Part shown: positions 44,405 to 55,385 of the stretch, one piece after another
Layout: each line of letters starts with the position of its first letter
Position numbering within the stretch: position 1 is the stretch's first letter
Assembly: GCA_022410635.1 (NCBI GenBank)
Contig: JAJVDF010000297.1
Span: forward strand, 355,091-419,090
Source of the DNA: Tretioscincus oriximinensis
Taxonomy: Eukaryota > Chordata > Lepidosauria > Squamata > Gymnophthalmidae
Direction of reading: 5' to 3'
Length of the DNA stretch: 64,000 bases
The notes under the pieces: model-generated
The model's database searches: none
What the model saw: the letters and a program-made list of their open reading frames with translations, nothing else
What the model was told of the DNA's origin: nothing
Made by a program: the position numbers and the translations under genes

Positions 44405-44695
44405 TGTCTGGATAGTGATACAGCAGTTAAGAGCCCTGGTGTTTCAGCAGAGATACTGAGTTCAAAGTGCTGTGTGGACTGTGTTGGGTGAGCACCCTCT
44501 ACTGGCCTCAATTATAGCCAACCCAGCTATTCAAAAACAATAAATTGCAGTTAGATAAAGGAGACCACTATATGTGTGGGGAAGTTAACATAAGCCTTCA
44601 GGTGAAAAATAAACTTATAAGCCGTTCTGAGTCCCTTCAGGTGAGAAAAGCAGAGTATAGAATCCTTCTTCCTTCTTCCTTCTTCCTTCTAGTAT
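44405..44695 (+). mobile_element. tRNA-derived SINE (CTT-tail family), variant
   Basis: It shares GGTGAGCACCCTCTACTGGCC with the 43285 copy, then CCAACCCAGCTATTC, AAGCCGTTCTGAGTCCCTTC and a CTTCCTTCTTCC tail. The two form a subfamily distinct from 38312 and 40477. Confidence 0.75.
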
Positions 44696-44699
44696 GCTT

Positions 44700-47600
44700 G
44701 GAATAAAGAAGAGGAGGAGACGGAGGAGGCATCTGCATACAGTCCAAGGCTCCATCCAGTTAAGATATTTTTCACACTATAGAAATTGCACGGGAAGGAT
44801 CTGCCTCACATTCTCATGCAACTTCAGCAATGCATTTTCTAAAAAGCTCCTTTCCCACCAGTACTTTTATACAAATTCCATAGCGGGCTTCTCTGTATGG
44901 GATGCCCTTATGGGATCAGGCAAGAGCAAACGAGAACTCTGGTAAGGATTGAGGCAAGGCATATTGTTTACTTCTTGGAGCTAAGATGTGCAAGAAAGGA
45001 GGGGAAGAGAAGCCAGTCAGGAAACTGCACATGCAATGTGCTGAGAAGTTCCTGGATGTGCAATTTGATGGGAATATAGTTCTCTATTCAGTTCGTCAGC
45101 TTCTCACTGCAGGAACGCAGACGATTTTAGGTAACATGAGAATGGACTCACAATTAGATTATTTTGGAATTAAAGGAAATAGCAAAAGTAAATAGGCTGG
45201 ATGGTGCCGTGTCAGGGCAATTGACATTAAAACATTCCCCAACCCTATCAGAGAACCAGTGAGATAATTTTAGGTCAGAGATTTAGTAATCATTAGAGGA
45301 TTCCACTTTGGACATAAAAGTGCTTTCTGCACTGCTTCTAGGGAATGGTCCCAGCAATTGGTAAGAATAGATCATTTGCAGCTCCATTCCCAAGGCAGTT
45401 GGAGCTGTTCTCCTTCTGTTCCAAGCCTTCTATGGACTGCTTAAAAGCAATCCATAAGTCAAGGACAGCAACCTGAATAGCGTCCTACTAATATTAACCC
45501 TTCCTTTTCTGACATCTGCTACCATTTCTTTTTAACTTTTCTTGTTCTCATTTCCAGCAGCCACATCTCAATCTCATCACAATCTAAACGTGATTGCAGA
45601 TTTTATTCATTTATATCTACTTGCAAAATCCCTGAGGAGCTGGCGAAAGAAAGTGGTGAAGGCTATGATGCCAGCTGTGATACTGCAGCCCTCCTAGCAG
45701 GGGTCTTCTAGCAATATGCAAAACCCACGATGACGTGGCACACATCAGCCTGCTCAATGGGAGGCAGCAGATCTTTTGTGCTGATTCCTGAAAGGATCAG
45801 CAATCAGATATTCCAGGTGGATATTCACATATTCTCGAGTGGGTAACAGAACCTCCTTTATCATGTGGAGTGATACCAGGATCATGGTAGGAAAACCTCA
45901 TGGGCCTACAGCCGAAAACAGAAGCAAACAAAACAGGAGCAAAAATGGAAGAAAGTCAAAGAAGGGCCAGGTGGCAGTTTCCCACTTGAGAGCCCACAGT
46001 CAGACCTGAAATGCACCAGCCTTGGGGACCTTGGCTGCTGGCTTTTAACCTTCTGGTCTATGGCTACAACTCCAACCTTTACCTTCTTCCTGCTTGGATT
46101 TGCTTAGATACTATGAGACTGGGCTTAGGTGAGATTTAAGGGAAGCAGAAGGAGTTATGAGGACTGAGTGGGAGGGAACCGAGCCCTTTCCCCATCATCC
46201 AAGAAGTAACACTGATAGTTTCAGCAACTGATTACACCATGAAAAATCAACGGTAGAGTGTCTGTTTTGCACAATTCTGCACCAATTCCAGCCTAGTGTG
46301 GATCAATGAGGGAAACAGCGCTACCCCAGTGAGTAATATTATACATTTAGGTAAAGTGCATTTGTAGGGATTTGGCACTTATGAATAAACTGAATCCCTC
46401 CTGTTAGTTGTTTAAAAATTACCATAAACAAACCAAGACTTTGTAATACGGCTTATTTTTAGCTTCTCAAATGTCATTAAAAGGTATTGCAGTCAGCTTG
46501 TTCCTTTATTCCCAGTTCTATGCAAGTGGGTGTGTTAAAATGGGCCTTCAGTGAAATAAAATAAATGTTTTTGGAAATGTGCATCTATTGCTGGAATTCC
46601 CCACCCTGGACAATAGAACGTGTGCTTTCTCTGCTCTCTTGGAATGTGGAAGCATCTTGAGAAAGGAAACTGGATTCCAGCTGCACTGATAAACAGACCC
46701 CTTCCGTACCTAATTAAAAAACATACTCGCACCTTCATTACTATCACCACCATCATCCTTTCCTATATGGTTGCCAGATTTTAAGTTTCTTCCCTGATTC
46801 ATACATCCTGCAGATGCGTCTTCTTGAATTCCTTTTCTGTTACATTTAAGGCATTAATTTAAAGGAAACAGGCACTGCTGGCGAAGCAGAAGGCTGGCCT
46901 AGATTTGGAAGAACTAAACCAGTGGCTGGACTGTTCTGCTTCCTAGTTCAAGGATCTCAAAACTGTACACACCTTCAGAAGATAGCAATGGTAGAGAGAT
47001 AAAGGAGCAAGAGGAAACAGTGAAGAAATAGAAAAAAAAATCAATATCCAGCACTATCTTTTCCAATGATACCCTTTCATTTCTGCAACATTGTGGGCAC
47101 TAATATCGAAGGTGACGAACTCTAGCTATGAAATGTTCAAACATAGTGATCATTTTTGTTATCTTCTACTCACACTGTACATGTCTTAAAATAATATAAG
47201 GAAGCAATCCAAGGATTTGGATATGTTTAGCAATTGAAAATGTTTCAAACATTGAATATGTTTAGCAGTTGTTGCTAAACATATTCAGAATATTTAGTTG
47301 TTAGGAACTGAAAATTAGTAGTATCAGTGAATTGTGGGGAGAAAACTATGGTCTATCAGGTTTAAAATTCTAAATTATTATAACCCACACCCCATTCTTT
47401 ATTATATAGTTACTCTCACTTGACAGATTTATATCTCTTATTTGGTTAGATATCTTACTGCCCACCATCAATTGGATATTGCAATTGAGAATCCGATTTG
47501 GTTTCTGTATAACCTGTTCATCAAAATGTCTAACCTCGTCACCTTTGTTAATATGTCCCATTTATATGACAAAAATGCCAACATAATGAGATGTCTACCA

Positions 47601-48025
47601 TATGGTGAAATTGAACCCCCAGTTCTGTACCACTTTATAATGAATTTTCCTTTCTCAGTTCTGTTAATTTATGCATTGTATAGAATTAAGGTTTTTCACA
47701 AAATTAAAAAAAATCAACTTGATTCATTATTACATTCAATTGTTGTTTAATTAAATTCATGTTATTATGTTTGTATAATGCTAGTAAACTATATTCTTCC
47801 TTTTCCCCAACTTATTTAATTAAGTTCTTATTTTTTCAAATTCCTGCCTTTGTACTTGCATACTTCTTTTAATACAACTTTATTATGAAAGTAAACTAAG
47901 CTTTACTTTCTAGATATGATATTGGTTGATCGTACTTAAAATATTTGGCGATGTCTGGGTTTTTTCCTACTTAAAACATCATTTTAAAATGTGTTTTACA
48001 TGTCACAGGAAGACAGGACATAAAC
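44700..48025. other. Intergenic unique sequence, 3.3 kb
   Basis: No gene or clear element. It is A/T-rich with several short open frames but no recognisable protein. Confidence 0.4.
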
Positions 48026-48029
48026 TATG

Positions 48030-48455
48030 AAGGGTTTATAACTTGGACAAGAGTTATTTTCTGTATCACAAATACACTAGGACCAGGGGGCATTCCTTGA
48101 AACTGATAGACAGACAAGGGAAAGTATTTTTTCATCCAAAGTATCATTCGTCTATGGAATCTTCTAGAAGAGGTGGTGGTGGGTAACAGCCTGGATAGCT
48201 TTAAGGCAGGATTAGATGAGTTCATTGAAGCCAAGGGTATAAATAGCTCCTGGAATGGATCTCTTGATACTGTCTCTGGGATGGAGCAACAGGCAGTATT
48301 CCAGAAGAACCATTTGCAGGAAGTTGAGAATAGTTGAGGGTTATGGTTTTTGCTTCAGGCTGGCCAGGTGCAATTGGTGGACCACTGTGTGAGACCAAAT
48401 GCTGGACTAGATGGGCGCTGGCCCAATTCAGTAGGACTGCTGTAATGTTCTAACT
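48030..48455 (+). mobile_element. CR1 LINE 3' end fragment
   Basis: GGACCAGGGGGCATTCCTTG, then GGAAAGTATTTTTTCATCC, GATGGAGCAACAGGCAG and GCTGGACTAGATGGGC follow the order of the CR1 3' end at 28020-28400 but are more diverged. Confidence 0.75.
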
Positions 48456-48459
48456 TTAT

Positions 48460-49190
48460 ATAAATCCTCGACATCCTATGAGGAGTTGAATCTCAGCAAA
48501 TCATAACTCCTTCGAATGTACTGCAAATTGGCCAACTATACCCATTCATTCCTTGTCACTGGATATCTGAGACAAACAAAAAATTAAAGTATAATTTATT
48601 TTCCCTTTACATGCATTTCCACTCATGTTTAACCTGAATAAAACTCCTTACAAATTTCACTCTGGGTGTTTGTTCATCCCTCTTTAAACCAGCAGTCCCT
48701 GAACCAGCTTTGTTCACTGGTCTCCTTCATCTCTATATCATGTGCTGCCCTTATTGTCAAAAGAGAATCCCCATCTTTGCTTTTATGGAATACTAGGCAG
48801 TAATGTATGTAGGTTATCTTTAATACGGTGAGACTCATTTCTCAAACCAATCCATGCCAGGGTATTTCATCGATTCTGGCTCCAGGACCTATGATACGGA
48901 TCTAGATGTAATGGCACACCACGAGAAAGGAAGCAGCGTGCCCCCAAGGCAGTCTGTAGGACTTTCTAAGCTTAAAATACACTCAGAACTAACAAGCAGT
49001 AAATATGAAAAGATATTTCAAACAACTTCAAACAGTTTGCACCGCACTGCAGTGCCTTGAACTCTGGATACTACAAATGTAAGAGACATTATTTTATTTT
49101 TTTATTTACATTTCTATGCCATTCTATAATGGAAAGTCACAGGGCAGTTAACAATAAAAAACAAATTAACATATAAAACAATATCTGAAA
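48460..49190. other. Intergenic; retroelement tail near 49085-49160
   Basis: TTTTTATTTACATTTCTATGCC is the reverse complement of a LINE tail. The rest is unassigned. Confidence 0.4.
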
Positions 49191-49359
49191 GTAGGTAAGG
49201 GAGAGCACTTTGTTCAGCCAAAAGCTGTTTTCATCCCCACCACCTGTCCCTGAGTCTCCCCTCCATCGCAGAATTGGCCTGAGGTTGCAACCTCCATTAC
49301 TGGGAAACACCCGAAAACCTCCAGGTGCTCCCAGTAACGGAGCCGGGGATCGGGCATAC

Positions 49360-49690
49360 TCCCGCCCTCCTTTCCTACCCCAGTCCACCCACCCTTCCCT
49401 GTCTGTCCATCCATCCCCCTGACCCCTCCTCTCCTTCTCCTCCACCCACTTCTCCCTCATTCTCTTCTCCCCCACCCCACCCCACCCAGTGCTACTCCCT
49501 TTTCCCTTCCCCTTCTCACTGACTGAGAAGGGAAAGGGAGAGCCCCAAAGCAACTACTGTGGAGTCCCAACAGCTGCTCCAAGTCTAAAGCCCCCTCCCC
49601 TCCTCTGTTTCCCCCCAGGTCCTCCCCTTCCCCCACCTTCCCTCCCCTTCTTCTCCTCCTCTCCTCTCTCCCCCCTCCTCCTCTTCCCTA
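49360..49690 (+). repeat. Pyrimidine-rich block
   Basis: CCT/CTC/TTC-rich DNA interrupted by a short unique stretch near 49510-49580. Open frames here are compositional artefacts. Confidence 0.8.
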
Positions 49691-49839
49691 TCCGGTGCAC
49701 CTTACCCATTGCAGGTGTGGGAGCTCTGCAGGTTCCGTGCAGATCCCATGGAAGGCCAGTCTGCCTGGCCAACTTGAATACTCTTCAGTCCATTGCTGGC
49801 CTGTGGAGCTCCCAGACCTGCAACTAGTAAGGCAGGGAG

Positions 49840-50375
49840 AAGATGAGGGGGAGGGGTAAGAGGAGGGAGGAGTGGGGGGGGGAGAAACAGAAGGAAGAGA
49901 GGGACGGGAGTGGAAAGGAGGGGACAGGAGAAAGAGGAGAAGGGAGAGGGGAGGAGGGAGGGGTAAAGAGGAGGAAGAGGGAGGAAGAAGAAAAAGAAAA
50001 CAAGTAGAAAACAAGAAAAGAGAAAAAGAAAACAAGAAGAGAAGAAAAGAAGAAGAAAACAGAAGAAAGTAAGGTAGAGCCCTAAGGGGAGGTAGGAACA
50101 GAGAAAGCGCAGCGGGAAAACAAGGAGGGGATGGGGAGGGAGGGAGGAAGAACACAGGGAGAGGGAGAGAACAAGGGAGGTACGTAGGTAGGTAGGTAGA
50201 TAGGAGGTGAGTAGGAAGGAAGGCATGAAGGAGGAAAAAGAAGGGAAGAATAAGGAGAGGAGAAGAAAAGAAAAAGGAATGGAAGGAGAGGGAATGGGAG
50301 GAAAGAACAAAAAAAACCAAGAAGAAAAAAAAGAGAAGAAAAGAAGAAGAAAAAAGATCAGCAGCAGCAGAAGAA
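49840..50375 (+). repeat. Purine-rich block
   Basis: More than 500 bp of GGA/GAA/AAG-type sequence with almost no pyrimidines except in a GTAGGTAGGTAG insert at 50183-50215. The long minus-strand open frames (S/L/F/P-rich) are artefacts. Confidence 0.85.
50183..50261 (+). repeat. Segment duplicated 1.6 kb downstream, copy A
   Basis: About 80 bp beginning CGTAGGTAGGTAGGTAGATA is repeated at 51792-51871 with a single one-base insertion. Confidence 0.85.
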
Positions 50376-50376
50376 A

Positions 50377-50442
50377 AATTAAGCCCACTGCCTTAGGGAG
50401 AACTCTACAGCCCACTGTATCCCTAAGGCAGTGGGCTTAATT
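50377..50442. repeat. Perfect 23-bp inverted repeat with 20-bp loop
   Basis: Left arm 50377-50399 (AATTAAGCCCACTGCC then TTAGGGA) is exactly complementary to right arm 50420-50442. The loop contains a partial repeat of the arm (AGCCCACTGTA). Confidence 0.9.
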
Positions 50443-50445
50443 CCA

Positions 50446-50600
50446 TAGTAAGAAAATAATAACATGAGTCCTGCTGAATTGGGCCGGAGCCCATCTAGTC
50501 CAGCATTCTGTCTCATACAGTTGACCACCAATTGCCCCTGGGCAAAATCTTCACCTGTTCTCGATGCCTCTGTTCTCAACAGAGCTCACGAGACAGACAG
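50446..50600 (-). mobile_element. CR1 LINE 3' end fragment
   Basis: GGGCCGGAGCCCATCTAGTC, CAGCATTCTGTCTCATACAG and ACCACCAATTGC match the reverse CR1 3' end. Confidence 0.65.
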
Positions 50601-51791
50601 CTGAATGATCATCCTGAGATCCAGTCCTGAAACAATGCTAGAGAGACCTGCCACACATACAGAATTTGTGGGCATTCTAGCAACCTATTTTATCAGCAGC
50701 CAGGGCAATATTATAGGGCAGGGTATGAGCAACAAATTTTGGGCGATATTGACAAACTTTGGGGTTGTCTCACCATTCTTCAGACAGCTATAGTACTTCA
50801 GAACCAACTCCTGGTATTTACTTTGAAAGGACTGATTAAAAGCAATCTGGAGGCTGCAGGGTGTGGGGGTGCTGCATGCCTTCCCTCAACCAGTCGTGGT
50901 GGGAGATAGATCGACTAGCAGGCTCACACCATCTAAACTTTTAAGTCCATATCCAGAGGCAAAATCATTCCTGTGTCCAAGTGTAGTAAAAGCCACAGAA
51001 GCACCAATAACAGAATCAGAAGTTACACACATATGGCTTTATTTTTTCACATTCTTTCCTTTAAATGCTATGCATATTCTTTAACATGGACTTTTTAAAA
51101 AATTGCAGTGGTTTTTGTATTTTCCTTTTGCTCTGTTATTGCAAAAGTTAGAATATCAAAATGATAATGTGGGTTGTTGTGCGAATGCCACATTTCTCCC
51201 CAATGTGGGCCACAACAAAGTGGTGATTCACTCTCTGTGTTGGAAGCCACAGCACCTCCCAAGGTGCCTTTCCTAAGCAGCTTAAATGAGTCGTCACAAC
51301 AAGGAGAGATCAAGATATAAGGTGAAGAGGAGCACTTAAGTGGGACAATCTGTTGCCATGTGCGCCACTGGTGAGCTGTCTCACGTGGGGCAGTAATGCC
51401 ATCCTCATGCTTTTTTGGGTTACAGAATTAGTACAACCAATTAACCATGGCTTGCATTCAAACAGATATTGGTTGATAATTCAGACCAAAGAAACCATTA
51501 GAAAAGATAGCAAGTGACTTAAGGAGGATGTCTGTGGCCTCTAAAGAGGGAAACATATTAAGCACAACACTTTATCTATGCAAACTTTATGTATATCAGA
51601 AACCACAAACTACTATTTGACCCAAATGCTTGTAGGTTAAAGCTCCCCATGAAATAAAGTTGAACATCATTCATGCTGCAATAAAGTATCCCTGAAAGTG
51701 GAAACTGAAATGTTCAATCATTTTGAGGTTGCTCACAAATATTCAGTTACATTCCTGCACTTTTGTTTACTTTTTGTCATTCAGTTGTGTC

Positions 51792-51871
51792 CGTAGGTAG
51801 GTAGGTAGATAGGAGGTGAGTAGGAAGGAAGGCATGAAGGAGGAAATAAGAAGGGAAGAATAAGGAGAGGA
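51792..51871 (+). repeat. Segment duplicated from the purine block, copy B
   Basis: It is identical to 50183-50261 except for one inserted T in GGAAATAAG, but embedded in ordinary sequence rather than a purine block. Confidence 0.85.
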
Positions 51872-51879
51872 TCTTAGCG

Positions 51880-53810
51880 TGCCCGGATTTACTCTCTTCT
51901 ACTGCCATCTAAAACCTTCCCAAGCTCATATTAGTTGTCTATGCTTACTTGTTATATTGAACTAACTGTCAAGATTCTCTGGATAGTTCCCAAGAAACTA
52001 AAATGCAATACAGACTGCAATTAAAAAAGAAACAATATAGAACATTTGCAAAGATTGGAAATTCTATGGGCCGTTCCACTGCTTTCTTAGTCTGTCTCAA
52101 TTAAGATTTTTTTATGTTGGCTGTCCCTTTGAAGGGATTATCTATGGACTTAGATTTTTCACATAGATAATAATTATATTAGACACAGATACGGCATCTA
52201 TAATAGCCCAGGAGAAAAGCATATCCATTGGTATAATCTATTAAGCAAGATTAAAGTCTCAGAGAGGAAGTGGAAACCTCATGAAACGAAGCCAACTGTG
52301 GAAACATGACCATCGTGTTCATACACTGTCCCATAGAGTTGCCTTCAGGGGGTGTTAAGCAATCGCCGTTCTTATTACCCAAGCAGAATTTGTTTTGTGA
52401 AAACTGCTCATAAAGTGAAGACTCCATTGCTACTGCAGCCGCTCGCTTGCAAGGAAAAATACGTTTGACTAGTAAAAATCAGATAGAACTTTTACTTGTA
52501 AGATATTCTCCCTAACAGTATTTACATAATGAGATCACTGTGGATCAACCCTGATGAAATTCTACGAAAAGGCATCGTCGTCATCATTCCACTCCCTGTG
52601 AGAAAGGCTCTTTGGGGATTTTCTGCCTTTGTAGCAACGTGACTATGTAGCATGGTTTGATACATGTATCTGATACTGACACTTGCTGATCTTCCAGCTA
52701 GAAAAAAACATGCTGCCCCATACTGGACTCTCATTATTGAGAAGCACCGCAGTGCAGCCTGCCACCTACCTGTGTGAATTTGACCAGTCAGTATATTTGC
52801 TATATTGTTCAATGAATAGGGTTTGACCATTATTAAGCCATGTTGTCCTGTGCCTGTTATAGGGGTGTGTTATAATTTTGTTATGTGATCTGGGGCCATT
52901 CAGGGAAAGGTGGACCATCGTTAAAATAAATGCTTTTACATTTTTAAATATAGAAAATGTATAGAAATGTAAATAAATATTATGGCAACCAAAACAATCT
53001 TGTTCCAATCTTTATTTTTGCTTTTTTAAAGAAAAAAGAAATCCAGCGTTGTTTATTGGACTCACCTAAACCACCATAAGATAAAAAATACAGAAATAGA
53101 TGCCCTGCGCTTCAGGAATCGGCCTCCTCAAAAATGAATACTTAAAACCATGTACACAAATCAGCTAAAAACTCAAGGTATACAAGGGGGAAATGACATT
53201 AACATATTGTGTAGAGAGAAGATACCATGATAACTTTCGGAGGGTCTAGATTTACTACAAATGAATTTATCTGAACCAATCAATCATCTACTATTTTGGA
53301 TGGTTATTTGGAAGGCCTGAACTTTAGTTTTAATGCATCTGCTGTCTACCACCCCTCCTTATGTTGTGCTCATATTTGGTCAAAAGCAGCCTAAGCTTTG
53401 AACTAAAGGTCTTCTAAGGAACATAGCAGGCAAGGAAAAAGGTGAACAACTATTTTTGAAAGCAAAGCAATGTGGGACAAGAGGGATCCGCCCTCTGCCT
53501 TAAAAAACTCTCTTAAATTTTACTGAAATAATTGGCAACTATGCTTATGCCAGCAATCGGTTGGAAAGTGATTTATATTCAGGGTGGACAACAATGAAAA
53601 TAGAATATAAAAAGAACTATATTATTCTGTATTTCAGCTTCTAGTTTGCAATCCGAAGCCCAAACCAGGGATACCTTATATGAACACACTGGTTCTCAAG
53701 GTCTCAATATCAATAAATAGTTCACATAGATCTATCATCTAAAAAAGTAAAAGTACTATATGATCAGCAACAATCGACACCTGTACCGACATTAAAACAA
53801 AGTCTACTTT
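51880..53810. other. Intergenic unique sequence
   Basis: No gene is seen. The retroelement-tail-like GTATAGAAATGTAAATAAATAT at 52959-52980 is the only hint of a repeat. Confidence 0.4.
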
Positions 53811-53814
53811 TTCA

Positions 53815-53944
53815 GTGCACCTGAAGAAGTACTGTAGACTTGTCTACAAAAGCTCATGCCATCCACCATTTTCTTGTTAAGAGTCTGAAATGCTATATTT
53901 GCAAGATTTTCTGGATCTACATGAATACGGCTGTTTCTCTGAAA
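53815..53944 (-). mobile_element. Foldback retro-type element, degraded copy
   Basis: CTGAAGAAG...GTAGACTTGTCTAC..AAAAGCTCATGCC and the end ACGGCTGTTTCTCTGAAA match the family in reverse orientation. The GAAA of the core has become AAAA and no target duplication was found. Confidence 0.65.
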
Positions 53945-53949
53945 TCTAC

Positions 53950-54795
53950 TACTATGGACTGATAGCATGTTCTATAGTATTTTGGGTGCTGTTTTCAAGT
54001 CTGTTTTCCAAATTCATGTGACAGGCAAAGATTTTGAGTAATGTGTATTTAAACATTTGTTACATTTATGTATTGTAGTGCCTACATAAAATAAAATACA
54101 GCAGTTAGCTAACCTAAATTGAACTTTTTGTTGATTTTCTACTAAATCAACTGTTCCCACAAACAGACGTTATAAAAATAGGCATGTTTACTTAGAGACT
54201 CAGCAGTTAGCAGGTAGTGTGTGCAGATAAAAATTAGGAAGTGATTTTCTTTTTACCTACTAATTTTTCCACATTCTCAAGATTATTCTACCATAAGAAA
54301 GAAATCACTGATTCAAGTCAAACCATTTCAGAAAGATAGCTCAAGTGACTAAATTTTCTCATCTTGAAACTTGGCCTCTTCTAACACAAAATGTTTATAA
54401 ACTAGAGTCCTAAGGCAGAACTCAAACTTGACCCCTCACTCTCAGTTGCTTTGACAATTCTGCTTTGGATTTAGATAGGCGTCTTAAACCCATTTGGCGT
54501 GCTGAAAGTTCAGATGGGCATGATAATATACAAATACTAAATTGTAAGTGAATCCCTCCTTAATCTGAGAAGTGAAGAGGGAAGCATGGTATGTTTTCTT
54601 GGATTTACGATGCTAATTACAGAAGCGTGCATCAGCTTTACTTCTATGCTGAAGGACAAAACTAAATATGTAAACAGATTTATTGATGGTATGCAAGTGT
54701 AAAAGGGCTCAAGGAAAGTGCATTTTAATTGCTAGGAATGGTTGCCAGCAATATCCAAGAATCTGGTTCCTAAACTACATGAACAGTAAACAATG
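53950..54795. other. Intergenic sequence downstream of NOL10
   Basis: A/T-rich and unique; nothing recognised. Confidence 0.4.
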
Positions 54796-54818
54796 CAGAA
54801 CCAAATTCCTTTAAATAA

Positions 54819-54824
54819 TTTATT
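54819..54824 (-). terminator. NOL10: Candidate NOL10 polyadenylation signal AATAAA
   Basis: This is the first AATAAA on the minus strand after the NOL10 stop, about 440 bp downstream. Confidence 0.5.
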
Positions 54825-55031
54825 TTGAAGTTTTTTAGTCTCTTCAAACTGTTATTACTGAAAGAGTTTAATTTTATAAAACTGAAGTCCAGTTCACAAA
54901 GAGAGACTTCTGTATGAATCACATGCAAGGTTATACAATAACCAATCACTGCTCCTGCAGAAACATAAAATATCCAAACTGAATCTCTCCACTCCTATAG
55001 AAACATGGCTTGGAGACATCACTATTGATAT

Positions 55032-55198
55032 CAGTGTTTCCCAACCAGGATTTCTCCAGCTGTNATTGACTTACATCTCCCATCGTTGTACATAATCAAA
55101 TGTATGCTTGTGTGCAACTCCTATCTCATTCAGAGTCATTCCTGCATATTAACCACAATTACAGCAGCAGTTGGAAGAACCCAGGTTGGGAAAGTCTG
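55032..55198. mobile_element. hAT-type MITE inside the NOL10 3'UTR
   Basis: The ends CAGTGTTTCCCAACCAGG and GGTTGGGAAAGTCTG are imperfect inverted repeats typical of hAT elements. The flanks ATTGATAT and ACTTATAT are compatible with a diverged 8-bp duplication. The interior is degenerate. Confidence 0.6.
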
Positions 55199-55265
55199 AC
55201 TTATATCCATGATTTGGACAAGAGAGAACTGATGTCTGAACTCGAATGAGTGAAAGGTCATAGAC

Positions 55266-55385
55266 TCAATGGAAGGGTCGTCCTCGTCCTCGTTTGCTTT
55301 TGAGGTGTCCAGCTGAACGCTTCAGTTTTTTCCTCTCCAGGTGATGATGCTTTTCTGCTTCCTGCTGCTTTTTCTGTTGCTCTGA
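55266..55385 (-). CDS. NOL10: NOL10 last coding exon
   Basis: It codes for SEQQKKQQEAEK, then RSAGHLKSKRGRGRPFH and the stop TGA at 55266-55268. The end of the protein is as basic as in mammals. Confidence 0.94.
   Translation of the reverse strand, partial: SEQQKKQQEAEKHHHLERKKLKRSAGHLKSKRGRGRPFH

Larger units (their letters stand above)
54800..55265 (-). other. NOL10: NOL10 3'UTR (probable)
   Basis: It runs from the stop codon to the first plausible poly(A) signal, AATAAA at 54819-54824 (minus strand). It contains a hAT-type element at 55032-55198. A second possible signal lies at 54679-54684, so the true end is uncertain. Confidence 0.5.

Noticed and set aside
49688..50415. Long minus-strand open frames of 210 and 237 residues rich in Ser, Leu, Phe and Pro
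   Set aside because: They read through a pyrimidine-only strand where stop codons cannot occur. No domain, start context or splice support is visible.
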